From: Chryseobacterium sp. JV274
Lineage (GTDB): Bacteria; Bacteroidota; Bacteroidia; Flavobacteriales; Weeksellaceae
NCBI RefSeq assembly: GCF_903969135.1
Contig: NZ_LR824569.1
Coordinates: forward strand, 4,981,001 to 5,045,000
DNA: 64,000 bases
Direction of reading: 5' to 3'
The translations under genes were made by a program, and so were the position numbers. How positions within the stretch are numbered: the stretch's first letter is position 1; each line of letters starts with the position of its first letter. The notes below the pieces were generated by a model. The model saw only the letters and a program-made list of their open reading frames with translations. It did not search any database and was not told the origin of the DNA. Positions 1 to 7,835 of the stretch are shown here, one piece after another.

Positions 1-138
1 TAAATCAATTCTTCCGTCAGGAATAATCACCACTTCTTTAGCCTCATCTGAAAGATTCTGAAAAGTTCCCAGATTTTCAACAAAATCCGCGATCTCTTCA
101 TCAGGTTCGATGAAATTATAAGTGAAGTCATTGTCCAT
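1..138 (-). CDS. AraC-family regulator, N-terminal fragment (partial)
   Basis: A 46-codon open frame starts with ATG at 138 and runs off the left edge. The peptide begins MDNDFTYNFIEPDEEIADFV and continues to a VVIIPDGRIDL segment. This matches the N-terminal sensor half typical of Bacteroidota AraC-type regulators, in which a P-x-x-x-L-x-x-F-V-E-like stretch is followed by a hydrophobic PDG turn. The DNA-binding half lies outside the window, so the family call is an inference from about one sixth of the protein. It is divergent from the Crp/Fnr gene on the right. Confidence 0.55.
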   Translation of the reverse strand, partial: MDNDFTYNFIEPDEEIADFVENLGTFQNLSDEAKEVVIIPDGRIDL

Positions 139-387
139 AATATGGTCTGTGGCAGACTGGGTTTAATGAATGAAATTACAAAATTTGTTATAAACCAGCA
201 AGATATTCTTCATTGTACAGGATCAAAACAAAGCCTAAAGTTTTCAGCAAATTAAAGATAAAAATAGTAAAAGTTTATAGGATAATATTTTAGAATTAAA
301 AGATTTGTGCTTTACTTCAATGGTTTTTAAATCTTATTTTTGTTTCGGAAAGATTTCAAAAATAAATGTATAACAGCTCTTATTCTC

Positions 388-969
388 ATGGACAAATCAT
401 TACTTAACACCTACTTTCATTCCTTATTCAGTATCAAAGCGGAGGTGGTTGAAAAGATCACAGAAAAATTTATCCATTTTGAATTAAAAGCAAATACTGT
501 TTTGCTGGATAAAGATGCCATCAGTACCAAAACATACTTTCTGGAAAAAGGCTATGTACGTTCATATATACTGAATGAAGATAATGAGGAGATTACAACT
601 AATATCTATACAGCTCCTTGCTTTGTGAATGATTTTCTGTCTTTCTTCAGGCAGCAGCCTGCCAAAGAAATATACCAGACGGTGACTGACTGTGTTTTCT
701 GGGAAACAGGATTGGAAAATGTACAGGATAATTTTCATAATATTCCTGAATTCAGGGAGTTCAGCAGGCTTCTTTTTGTCCTGAATTACTATAATATTCA
801 TGACAGACTGATAGAAATGGCAAGTCAGAAAGCTTCCACAAGATATTTCAATCTGATGAAGAAAGATCCCGATATTTTTCAGCATGTTCCTTTGAAGATA
901 CTTGCTTCTTATCTGGGTATCAAAGACAGCTCACTGAGCCGGATCAGAAGGGATATTCATAAAATATAA
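388..969 (+). CDS. Crp/Fnr-family transcriptional regulator
   Basis: A 193-residue protein when started at ATG 388 (MDKSLLNTYFHSLF); a longer frame opens at 340, but the internal start gives the usual family length. Residues about 10-115 form a cyclic-nucleotide-binding-like jelly roll (the LEKGYVRSYIL segment is typical of Bacteroidota members). The end (ILASYLGIKDSSLSRIRR) is the recognition helix-turn-helix. Many Bacteroidota members sense no cAMP, and the ligand here is unknown. It lies 63 bases upstream of the PanE-like gene on the same strand and could be its regulator, but nothing in the sequence proves that. Confidence 0.85.
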   Translation: MDKSLLNTYFHSLFSIKAEVVEKITEKFIHFELKANTVLLDKDAISTKTYFLEKGYVRSYILNEDNEEITTNIYTAPCFVNDFLSFFRQQPAKEIYQTVTDCVFWETGLENVQDNFHNIPEFREFSRLLFVLNYYNIHDRLIEMASQKASTRYFNLMKKDPDIFQHVPLKILASYLGIKDSSLSRIRRDIHKI

Positions 970-1032
970 TTTCTTTTCATTTGTCAAGTGATATTTCAGA
1001 GATCATCACTGATCTTTGCTAAAAATAATTTC

Positions 1033-1968
1033 ATGAACAAAAAACATATTGTAGTAGTAGGATTGGGAGGTGTAGGCGGTTATTTTGGATTTAAAATAAA
1101 TCAGGCTAATGAAATTTCGCGGAAATATACCGTTTCCTTTGTTGCCCGTGGAGAAACTTATGAGAAAGTAAAAGATAACGGATTGACTTTGCTGTCTCCT
1201 GAACATGCTAATCCGCAGACTCATCCTGATACAATTGTACAGAACATCAGGGAGATTGAAAATCCTGATCTGGTACTGATCTGCGTAAAAGAATACGATC
1301 TTGAAAACGTGTGTAAACAGTTACTGCCAGTCATCAATGAAAATACAGTCTTACTTCCGATGATGAACGGTGCAGATATCTATGACAGAATACGCAAAAT
1401 AATTCCTGAACATACAGTTCTTCCAACCTGCATCTATGTAGCTTCTCATATTAAGGAAAGAGGAACCGTGGAGCATAAAGGAAAAGCCGGGAAAATGATT
1501 GTGGGAAGAGATCCTGAGCATTTTTCTACCTCTGTAGAGTGGATTACCGATCTTTTGAGCGAAAGTAAAATTGATTTTGATTTTAAAGACAATTCATTAA
1601 CGGATATCTGGACGAAATTTATTTTCATTGCCAGTTTCGGATTGGTAACAGCTAAGTATAATTCATCTATAGGAGCTGTATGTACTGATGAACAGCAGAG
1701 AAACGAAGCCGCTGAAATTATGAAAGAAATAAAGCTGATCGCAGCTAAAAAAGGAATTGATTTGCAGGAAGACATTATCAGTGCAACTTTCGAGAAAGCT
1801 TCTACATTTCCTTTTGAAACACCCACATCTTTACAGCTTGATGTTAACTCAGGAAAGAAAGATAACGAATTGGAATTATTTGCCGGAGCTGTCTTAAAAT
1901 ATGGAGCTGAACTTGGTATCGAAACTCCTTTTACCCAAAAAATCTACACTGGGATTAAAGCAAAATAA
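1033..1968 (+). CDS. Ketopantoate reductase family (2-dehydropantoate 2-reductase)
   Basis: A 311-residue protein started at ATG 1033; the frame is open from 988, but those 15 codons are not conserved-looking. It opens with a Rossmann dinucleotide-binding loop (VVVGLGGVGGYFG, residues 5-17), and the C-terminal helical ApbA domain contains WTKFIFIASFG with the expected catalytic lysine. The enzyme uses NADPH to reduce ketopantoate to pantoate in the vitamin B5/CoA pathway. Many genomes carry several paralogues of which only one is the true PanE, so the exact substrate is unsure. The preceding enzyme, PanB, is encoded at the far right of this window. Confidence 0.82.
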   Translation: MNKKHIVVVGLGGVGGYFGFKINQANEISRKYTVSFVARGETYEKVKDNGLTLLSPEHANPQTHPDTIVQNIREIENPDLVLICVKEYDLENVCKQLLPVINENTVLLPMMNGADIYDRIRKIIPEHTVLPTCIYVASHIKERGTVEHKGKAGKMIVGRDPEHFSTSVEWITDLLSESKIDFDFKDNSLTDIWTKFIFIASFGLVTAKYNSSIGAVCTDEQQRNEAAEIMKEIKLIAAKKGIDLQEDIISATFEKASTFPFETPTSLQLDVNSGKKDNELELFAGAVLKYGAELGIETPFTQKIYTGIKAK

Positions 1969-1997
1969 GTTTGCGCTAAGACCGGAAAAGAAATATA

Positions 1998-2026
1998 AAA
2001 GGGTGGGTTTTAGCCCGCCCTTTATT
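1998..2026. terminator. Bidirectional rho-independent terminator
   Basis: A 10-bp stem (aaagggtggg / cccgcccttt, one G-T pair) with a 6-base loop sits between the convergent PanE-like gene and the ferredoxin gene. The A- and T-runs on either side let it serve both strands. Confidence 0.8.
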
Positions 2027-2051
2027 GAAATTAAATATAAAAGATAGAAAT

Positions 2052-2477
<426 letters not shown>

Positions 2478-2547
2478 TTACAGCAGTTCAACACTGTTCT
2501 TTTGAAAATAAGCAGCATAAAGTGTGCTAATTTTTATTTTTAAATCA

Positions 2548-2631
2548 TTAATCTGCAGCAATTTCTACCGGCAGTCCATGCATCTGCATTGTAAAGGGCA
2601 TCTGGAAGCTAATCTTTTGGTAGTATGAATG
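2548..2631 (-). pseudogene. Possible coding remnant overlapping and following the FMN-reductase 3' end
   Basis: In a frame different from the reductase, the minus strand reads through about 25 codons ending in MPFTMQMHGLPVEIAAD and a TAA at 2548-2550. The segment has protein-like composition but no start, and it overlaps the reductase stop region. It could be the C-terminal tail of a gene lost by deletion, or chance. Low confidence. Confidence 0.2.
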
Positions 2632-3193
2632 TTGAAGAATTCAGGCTTTCTATTTTTTTAGTTGTTGCGATGCTGATCAGCTTATCAAACTTACCGGAAT
2701 AAAAATCCGAAATTTCAGTTGAATGTTCAGGATCAAATAATGATGACCTGACAATAGGGACACTGAATGGCAATGGCCAGGCACGCAATGACTTGGCAAT
2801 TGAATCCATAGCATTGATTCCCTGCATTGCCTGCAGACCATCAGCCCAGCATACTAACCCAACTGTTTTATCGGTAAGATAAGGTTCATGCCTGTTGGCA
2901 GTCATTTCAAGCCAGTCCAGGCAATTTTTCATCACTCCCGGAATACTTCCATGGTAAAGCGGAGTCAGCCAGATGTGCAGATCGGCATTGGTAAACATTT
3001 GGGTCATACGTTCTACTGCTAAAGGAGTTTTAGTAAGCGTGACATCAAATAGCGGAATGCCGGAATCCGCAAGGGTGAAAATGTCAGTCTGAATTCCCAG
3101 CATTTTCAGACGTTCTGAAAAATAGTCGGAAATCAGTCCGGAAGTAGATTGTGTTCTTCTTTCCAAAGACCCATTGAATATGATTGCTTTCAT
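2609..3193 (-). CDS. NADPH-dependent FMN reductase / flavodoxin-like oxidoreductase
   Basis: A 194-residue protein of the flavodoxin-fold NADPH-dependent FMN reductase family. It starts with the phosphate-binding strand and loop (MKAIIFNGSLERRTQSTSG) and contains the typical flavin-contact segment WLTPLYHGSIPGVMKNCLDW around residues 75-95. It would reduce free or bound flavin, or a quinone or nitro substrate, with NAD(P)H in the cytoplasm. It begins only 3 bases after the DUF2480 gene, so it is translationally linked to it and to superoxide dismutase. The operon context suggests oxidative stress or iron-sulfur maintenance; this role is inferred. Confidence 0.85.
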   Translation of the reverse strand: MKAIIFNGSLERRTQSTSGLISDYFSERLKMLGIQTDIFTLADSGIPLFDVTLTKTPLAVERMTQMFTNADLHIWLTPLYHGSIPGVMKNCLDWLEMTANRHEPYLTDKTVGLVCWADGLQAMQGINAMDSIAKSLRAWPLPFSVPIVRSSLFDPEHSTEISDFYSGKFDKLISIATTKKIESLNSSTFILPKD

Positions 3194-3196
3194 TTT

Positions 3197-3697
3197 TTAT
3201 TGTTTAAAAATTACTTTGGGTAAACCTATCTCACCATACATCAGTGTTTTAACTAACGGTTTCAGAAGTCCAGCAGCTAATAAATAGAGCGCAGGATCAT
3301 GATGGGTGCTCGCACGGACAACTACTTTCTGATTTCTGTAATGCTTCAGGTCTGCATAAATGAGACGGCGTTTCCAGAGGTCGAGCAGAACCGTTTCTGC
3401 ACTGTTTAAATCAACATAAGAAGCATAAGGAGATAGTTTTTCCATGATCAGCATATAGGCCCATGGCGGGATAATGGCATCCGTAGAACAGATGATTCCT
3501 ACTGCTTTTTCGTTATAGACAGAAAAATCCACCGCAGCAATTGATTCTTTAAATTCTTTCTCCTTGACAATCATTCCCATAAAAAGATGATCTTTAATAT
3601 CCAGTTCTACAATTTCCGTTGTAGGCTTGTAGTCTGAAAGGTCAAGAGCAATAATGCCTGAAGCCTTTGCTTTATTGATAAAAGTTTCCTCAGTCAT
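3197..3697 (-). CDS. DUF2480 family protein
   Basis: A 166-residue protein I recognise as the Bacteroidota family DUF2480 (MTEETFINKAKASGIIALDL start; CSTDAIIPPWAYMLI in the centre; RASTHHDPALYLLAAG near the end). The function of the family is not established. No signal peptide or membrane span is visible, so it is cytoplasmic. Members often neighbour iron-sulfur assembly (suf) genes. Here it sits between superoxide dismutase (22 bases upstream) and an FMN reductase (3 bases downstream), under a probable SufR-type operator, which fits an iron-sulfur or oxidative stress role. That is inference from context. Confidence 0.8.
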   Translation of the reverse strand: MTEETFINKAKASGIIALDLSDYKPTTEIVELDIKDHLFMGMIVKEKEFKESIAAVDFSVYNEKAVGIICSTDAIIPPWAYMLIMEKLSPYASYVDLNSAETVLLDLWKRRLIYADLKHYRNQKVVVRASTHHDPALYLLAAGLLKPLVKTLMYGEIGLPKVIFKQ

Positions 3698-3719
3698 AGT
3701 TTATTATATTTGATGTTAA

Positions 3720-4346
3720 TTATCTTACTTTTGATAAAGCCTCTTCATATTTTTTCTCCACAGCAGACCAATCCAGAACAGACCAGAAAGAATCCAGATA
3801 ATCTGCCCTTTTATTCTGATAGTTCAGATAATAAGCATGTTCCCACACATCTATTCCAAGAATAGGGAAGCCTCTGTTCATCGAAAGAACATCCATCATT
3901 GGGTTATCCTGATTAGGTGTGGAACTGATAGCCAGAGATCCATTGAATTTTATAAAAAGCCATACCCATCCGGACCCGAATTGTGACAGACCTGTTTTTT
4001 TCATTTCTGCTTTAAGGTTCTCAAGACTTTCAAAAGTAGCAATGACAGCATCATTAAGTGCACCTTCAGGATTAAGTTTGGGTTGAGGTGAAAGAATTTC
4101 CCAGAATAAAGAGTGATTGTAATGTCCTCCGCCGTTATTTCTTACAGCAGGGCTGTATTCACTTATCCTTTGCAGTAAAGAATCAAGATCGGGATTGATT
4201 TCACTGGTTTGTGCCAGGGCTGCATTCAGATTATCAACATAGGCCTGGTGATGGCGCTGGTGATGAATGGTCATTGTTTCTTTATCTATAAAAGGTTCCA
4301 AAGCATCATAAGAATAAGGTAACTGTGGTAATGTAAATGGGTTCAT
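3720..4346 (-). CDS. sodA: Superoxide dismutase, Mn-type sequence signature
   Basis: A 208-residue Fe/Mn superoxide dismutase that converts superoxide to hydrogen peroxide and oxygen. Metal ligands are visible: His28 (MTIHHQRHH), His78 (GGGHYNHSLFW), Asp166 and His170 (GIDVWEHAYY). The second-sphere pattern is that of Mn enzymes: glycines before the second ligand and Gln146 in STPNQDNP, where iron enzymes have Ala or His. There is no signal peptide, so it is cytosolic. It is the first gene of the redox operon, behind a promoter overlapped by an inverted repeat that resembles a SufR operator. Confidence 0.93.
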   Translation of the reverse strand: MNPFTLPQLPYSYDALEPFIDKETMTIHHQRHHQAYVDNLNAALAQTSEINPDLDSLLQRISEYSPAVRNNGGGHYNHSLFWEILSPQPKLNPEGALNDAVIATFESLENLKAEMKKTGLSQFGSGWVWLFIKFNGSLAISSTPNQDNPMMDVLSMNRGFPILGIDVWEHAYYLNYQNKRADYLDSFWSVLDWSAVEKKYEEALSKVR

Positions 4347-4374
4347 CGTATTTATTTTTTTGATTATTGTCTGA

Positions 4375-4404
4375 CAAAGGTAAAAATATATTTGAATTAA
4401 ACAA
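4375..4404 (-). promoter_or_regulatory. Bacteroidota promoter for the sod operon
   Basis: Read on the minus strand, TTG (4404-4402) and TACCTTTG (4382-4375) are separated by 19 bases, matching the TTG/TAnnTTTG consensus. It lies about 30 bases upstream of the superoxide dismutase start and is overlapped by the inverted repeat at 4395-4422. Confidence 0.6.
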
Positions 4405-4422
4405 CTTTTTGGTTGTTTAATT
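4395..4422. promoter_or_regulatory. Probable SufR-type operator (inverted repeat)
   Basis: A perfect 11-bp inverted repeat (aattaaacaac / gttgtttaatt) with a 6-base spacer contains CAAC-N6-GTTG, the arrangement described for cyanobacterial SufR. It covers the -33 element of the sod promoter. A weaker companion, GTTGTT-N9-AACAAC at 4506-4526, lies just before the regulator gene. Binding by the adjacent regulator is inferred. Confidence 0.6.
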
Positions 4423-4477
4423 GAGTGTGCTCTTTCAAAATATAACTGGTTGTAAATGTTTGGATTGTCTGCTATTT

Positions 4478-4506
4478 TTGGAGGTTATAGAAAATGACTA
4501 TATTTG
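4478..4506 (+). promoter_or_regulatory. Bacteroidota promoter for the SufR-like regulator
   Basis: TTG at 4478-4480 and TATATTTG at 4499-4506, 18 bases apart, match the Bacteroidota consensus. The start codon follows 34 bases downstream, and a GTTGTT...AACAAC repeat covers the expected transcription start. Confidence 0.6.
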
Positions 4507-4540
4507 TTGTTGAAAAATAAAACAACCTAAATATTGCCAA

Positions 4541-5161
4541 ATGAAGAAGCCGGCTGCTGATCGTATTCTGATGTTTTTAAAGATGAGAGGCGAAGTTACA
4601 TCACTTCTTATTGCTGAAGAATTGTCGATTACCAAAGAAGGGGCAAGAAAACATTTACTGAATCTTGCTCAGGAGGGATTGATCCGTTCTTCGGTGAAGA
4701 GCGAAGGTGTGGGACGTCCATCTGCCTACTATACCCTTACAGAGAAAGGATTGGCTCAGTTTCCTGATACCCATGCAGATGTAACCGTTCAGATTCTGAA
4801 ATCAGTGAAAAATCTTTTAGGTGAAAATGCTCTGGATTTATTAATCAGTGATCGTGAGAAGAATACTCATGAACGATATGAAAAAGTACTTTCTAAATCA
4901 AAATCTCTGGAACAACGCCTTGAATCCCTGGCAAAAGTACGTAGTGAAGAAGGATATATGGCAGAATGGAAAAAAGAAGGGAAAGATTACTTACTGATCG
5001 AAAACCATTGCCCGATATGTGCTGCAGCAACAGAATGTCAAGGGTTCTGCCGTGCTGAGTTATCCAATTTCCAGTCGTTGATCGGGAAAGAATATACGGT
5101 TGAAAGAGTAGATCATATTGTTTCCGGCGGGCAGCGCTGTGTTTATAAAATCAGCCAGTAA
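4541..5161 (+). CDS. SufR-like winged-helix regulator with cysteine cluster
   Basis: A 206-residue protein. Residues 1-75 form a winged helix (LLIAEELSITKEGARKHLLN is the helix-turn-helix; GRPSAYYTLTEKG is the wing). The C-terminal part carries Cys157, Cys160, Cys166 and Cys170 in CPICAAATECQGFC plus Cys200, the layout of SufR-type regulators (COG2345) that bind an iron-sulfur cluster. Such proteins repress iron-sulfur assembly genes while the cluster is intact. It is divergent from the sod-DUF2480-FMN reductase operon with a CAAC-N6-GTTG palindrome between them, so both units are likely under its control. Identity as an orthologue of SufR is inferred. Confidence 0.75.
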   Translation: MKKPAADRILMFLKMRGEVTSLLIAEELSITKEGARKHLLNLAQEGLIRSSVKSEGVGRPSAYYTLTEKGLAQFPDTHADVTVQILKSVKNLLGENALDLLISDREKNTHERYEKVLSKSKSLEQRLESLAKVRSEEGYMAEWKKEGKDYLLIENHCPICAAATECQGFCRAELSNFQSLIGKEYTVERVDHIVSGGQRCVYKISQ

Positions 5162-5181
5162 TTTAATTTATCATTCAAAAA

Positions 5182-5829
5182 ATGGCTTTAAAAGCAGTAA
5201 TATTTGATATGGATGGAGTCCTGATAGATTCAGAAAAATTCTGGACTCATGCAGAGCTTGATGTATTTTCGTCTTATGGAGTACAGGTTACAGAGGATCT
5301 TGCAGTACAAACCAAATACATGACCACTCAGGAAGTGACAGAATTCTGGTATGAAAGATTTCCATGGGAAAATTTTGATGCGTCTGATCTGGAAAATAAA
5401 GTAGTCACAAGAGTGATTGAAATGATACAGACCAAAGACTGTACAATGTCCGGTGTACAGGAGTTTATCAGACATCTTAAGAATAAAGAATATAAAATAG
5501 GGCTGGCAACCAATGCCCCTTTGCGTGTGGCACATATTGTTCTTGAAAAACTTCAGGTTCGTGATCTGTTTGATACCGTCCATTCGTCCGAATTTGAAAC
5601 CCAGGGCAAACCTCATCCTGCGGTATATCTTACCTCTGCAAGAAACCTTGGTGTTTCTCCTGAATACTGCATTGCTATTGAAGACAGCCACTCAGGATTA
5701 AAAGCAGCAAAAGATGCAGGAATGCAGACCATTGTTTTCACCAATAATGATGAAAGCATTGATTCTGATCTTGCCGACTTTAAAATATTGAACTTTAGCA
5801 ATGCTTTATTGCCGGTGTTTAGTGAATAG
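5182..5829 (+). CDS. HAD-family sugar-phosphate phosphatase (HxpB/YniC-like)
   Basis: A 215-residue haloacid-dehalogenase-superfamily phosphatase. Motif I is FDMDGVLIDSEKFW (Asp nucleophile and general acid), motif II is the ATNAPL threonine/asparagine region, the motif III lysine is in QGKPHPAVYL, and motif IV is IEDSHSGLKAAKDAG. The cap sequence, with WYERFPWENF, resembles E. coli YniC, a hexitol and 2-deoxyglucose-6-phosphate phosphatase. Expected reaction: hydrolysis of a sugar phosphate in the cytoplasm. It begins 21 bases after the SufR-like gene and is probably co-transcribed with it. Confidence 0.85.
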   Translation: MALKAVIFDMDGVLIDSEKFWTHAELDVFSSYGVQVTEDLAVQTKYMTTQEVTEFWYERFPWENFDASDLENKVVTRVIEMIQTKDCTMSGVQEFIRHLKNKEYKIGLATNAPLRVAHIVLEKLQVRDLFDTVHSSEFETQGKPHPAVYLTSARNLGVSPEYCIAIEDSHSGLKAAKDAGMQTIVFTNNDESIDSDLADFKILNFSNALLPVFSE

Positions 5830-5837
5830 TAAATAAT

Positions 5838-5940
5838 AAATAATGAATGGTGAATAGTGAGTCCGCTTCGCTGTGAATTTTAAAACGTGCTATAAAAATT
5901 GACCATTGCCTGCGTAGCAAATTGACGATTGACGCAATTA
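5838..5940. repeat. Low-complexity REP-like intergenic sequence
   Basis: The stretch contains short near-repeats such as gaatggtgaatagtga, a cttcgctgtgaat motif and paired attgaccattg / attgacgattgacg segments. Sequences of this kind are scattered between genes in Chryseobacterium-like genomes. No gene is visible. Assignment as a dispersed repeat rests on recall only. Confidence 0.3.
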
Positions 5941-5960
5941 TGAATCATGAATCCCACCTC

Positions 5961-6587
5961 TCAATACCTCATCAAAATCTCCATCAGCAACAGGATAGAG
6001 ACCAATTTCTTAGACGACTGATATTCCGGATTCAGTTGTTCACGGATTTCCCCCAAAGCTTTGCTTAATTTATTACTTACCGTCTTATTGCTGAGTCCCA
6101 AAGCTTCTGCAGTTTCATTAACGGACATGTTTTTCCGGATCCTCATATCATATACCTGCTGTTCCGTTGAAGGAAGCTGGGCAACCACTTCATCAATCAT
6201 CGATAATAAAGTATTGATCTCATTTTCTTCAAGAATTTCAAAATAATCTGTATCCGATATCTCAAATTCATTGGGGATATCAAACTCGTCAATACTCAGC
6301 GTGAGAGGAGCTTTTTTATAACTGTTATAAAAGTCAAGGATACGGTAATGAAGATGGCGGAGAAGATAGCCTTTTGCACTTTCTGAATCGTCAGTTTGTA
6401 TTACATCTGTATTCTCAAGAATCTTTACCCACAGGTTCTGAAGGATTTCCTCAGCGATTTCCTTATCCCGGGTCCGTACAAAGACAAAGCTATATAGACT
6501 ATCCCAATATCGGTCATACAGCAGCATAAATGCAGGACGGTCGCCTGATTTTATTTTCTTTAATAATGTATAGTCTGTTGGGCTCAT
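5961..6587 (-). CDS. ECF-type RNA polymerase sigma factor
   Basis: A 208-residue sigma-70-family extracytoplasmic-function factor. Sigma region 2 spans about residues 10-85 (AFMLLYDRYWDSLYSFVFVR, then EIAEEILQNLWVKIL). Region 4 spans about 125-195 (LPSTEQQVYDMRIRKNMSV and NETAEALGLSNKTVSNKLSK). A short acidic linker separates them. It is divergent from a FecR-type anti-sigma factor 230 bases away and probably directs transcription of that gene and the TonB receptor locus when released. The C-terminal tail (LVSILLLMEILMRY) is hydrophobic, a common trait of Bacteroidota members. Confidence 0.9.
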   Translation of the reverse strand: MSPTDYTLLKKIKSGDRPAFMLLYDRYWDSLYSFVFVRTRDKEIAEEILQNLWVKILENTDVIQTDDSESAKGYLLRHLHYRILDFYNSYKKAPLTLSIDEFDIPNEFEISDTDYFEILEENEINTLLSMIDEVVAQLPSTEQQVYDMRIRKNMSVNETAEALGLSNKTVSNKLSKALGEIREQLNPEYQSSKKLVSILLLMEILMRY

Positions 6588-6817
6588 ATTGTTGATGCAA
6601 AATTACCTAAAGGAAAATTAACTTTTTGTGAACTTTGGGTGTGGTAAGATTAAATATTTCTGAAAAACGGGAACAAAATAGTGGGTTAATGTTGGGTAAA
6701 TGTGAAAAATGGTGAAAATTATTAACAATTTGCTCATAATGTGAATATAACGTTAAGAATGCCCTGGGGAAGTTTTTCATTTTCACTGTCTTATAGATAG
6801 AAGTATCTGTGAATACC

Positions 6818-7786
6818 ATGAAAGACTTTATGAAAAATCGTTTAACATATAAAAATATTGAAGCCTTTGTTTTCAGACTTTGGGAACGGGAAGTTTCTGA
6901 AGAATCAATTTCTGAAAAGGAAAAAGAACTTTTAACAAAATGGAGAATCCGTACTGAAAAAGATCTGGATGCTGTTCATAGAAAAGAATCCAGAGAAAGA
7001 GTATTGTCGGGACTGGAGCATTATTTTCCTCAAACAGATCGTATTTCTATACATTCTGTAAAAAGGTTTAAAACACATCTATATAAAATTGCAGCGGTTA
7101 TTATTCTGCTTTTGTCGTTGGGAGGTATTTTTACGTATACAATGTTCATTAAGCCTGATGTTTATCTTGCAAAATCAGAAAACCGTATTGTTCATCTGGA
7201 AGACGGGTCTGTGGTTACCCTTTTACCAGGAGCGGAACTTACCGTTGAAAAATCATTTCCTGCTTCTACCAGAATTGTGGATTTAAAAGGAGATGCAATC
7301 TTCTCCGTAGCCAAGTCAAAAATACATCCTTTTGTAGTGCGTGCTGATGGTTTCAGTACTAAAGTTTTGGGAACTGTATTTAAAATCTCACAGTCAGGAA
7401 AGAGAAAAGCGGTTGATCTTTATGAAGGGAAGGTGGCCGTATCTTCTCCGGGAGTTCCGGTTTCTTTCCTGAAACCAAATCAGAAATGGACAAATTTCGG
7501 GATTGCACGTACTACAGCGGTTATTTCAATACGTCCGGTGAAAAATGCGGCCAAGAAAATTTCTGCAATACTGTCTTTAAGCTTTAACGATGTTCCTTTA
7601 AAAGAAGTGGTAGCTGTTCTTGAGAGTAACTACAACACAAAAGTATTATATCCTAAAGATGCTGAAGACAAGAAGATAACTGCTGACTTTACCGGAGGAA
7701 CGGTAGGAGAAAATATTGAATCACTGGCCTTCATCCTGGGATTGGAAGTACAGAAAAAAGAAAACACCTATATCCTGAAAAAATAA
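6818..7786 (+). CDS. FecR-family anti-sigma factor with DUF4974
   Basis: A 322-residue inner-membrane protein; ATG 6818 is preferred over an in-frame GTG at 6809. The N-terminal roughly 88 residues are the cytoplasmic sigma-binding part, one membrane span follows (about 90-112, IAAVIILLLSLGGIFTYTMF), then a periplasmic FecR domain (IVHLEDGSVVTLLPGAELTV; FSTKVLGTVFKIS) and a C-terminal DUF4974 (LSFNDVPLKEVVAVLESNYN). It would hold the divergent ECF sigma factor and respond to the STN domain of the TonB receptor encoded 49 bases downstream. Confidence 0.9.
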   Translation: MKDFMKNRLTYKNIEAFVFRLWEREVSEESISEKEKELLTKWRIRTEKDLDAVHRKESRERVLSGLEHYFPQTDRISIHSVKRFKTHLYKIAAVIILLLSLGGIFTYTMFIKPDVYLAKSENRIVHLEDGSVVTLLPGAELTVEKSFPASTRIVDLKGDAIFSVAKSKIHPFVVRADGFSTKVLGTVFKISQSGKRKAVDLYEGKVAVSSPGVPVSFLKPNQKWTNFGIARTTAVISIRPVKNAAKKISAILSLSFNDVPLKEVVAVLESNYNTKVLYPKDAEDKKITADFTGGTVGENIESLAFILGLEVQKKENTYILKK

Positions 7787-7835
7787 AACATTACTCAAAA
7801 AATTAAATAATCATAATCAAGAGAACACTTTAAGT

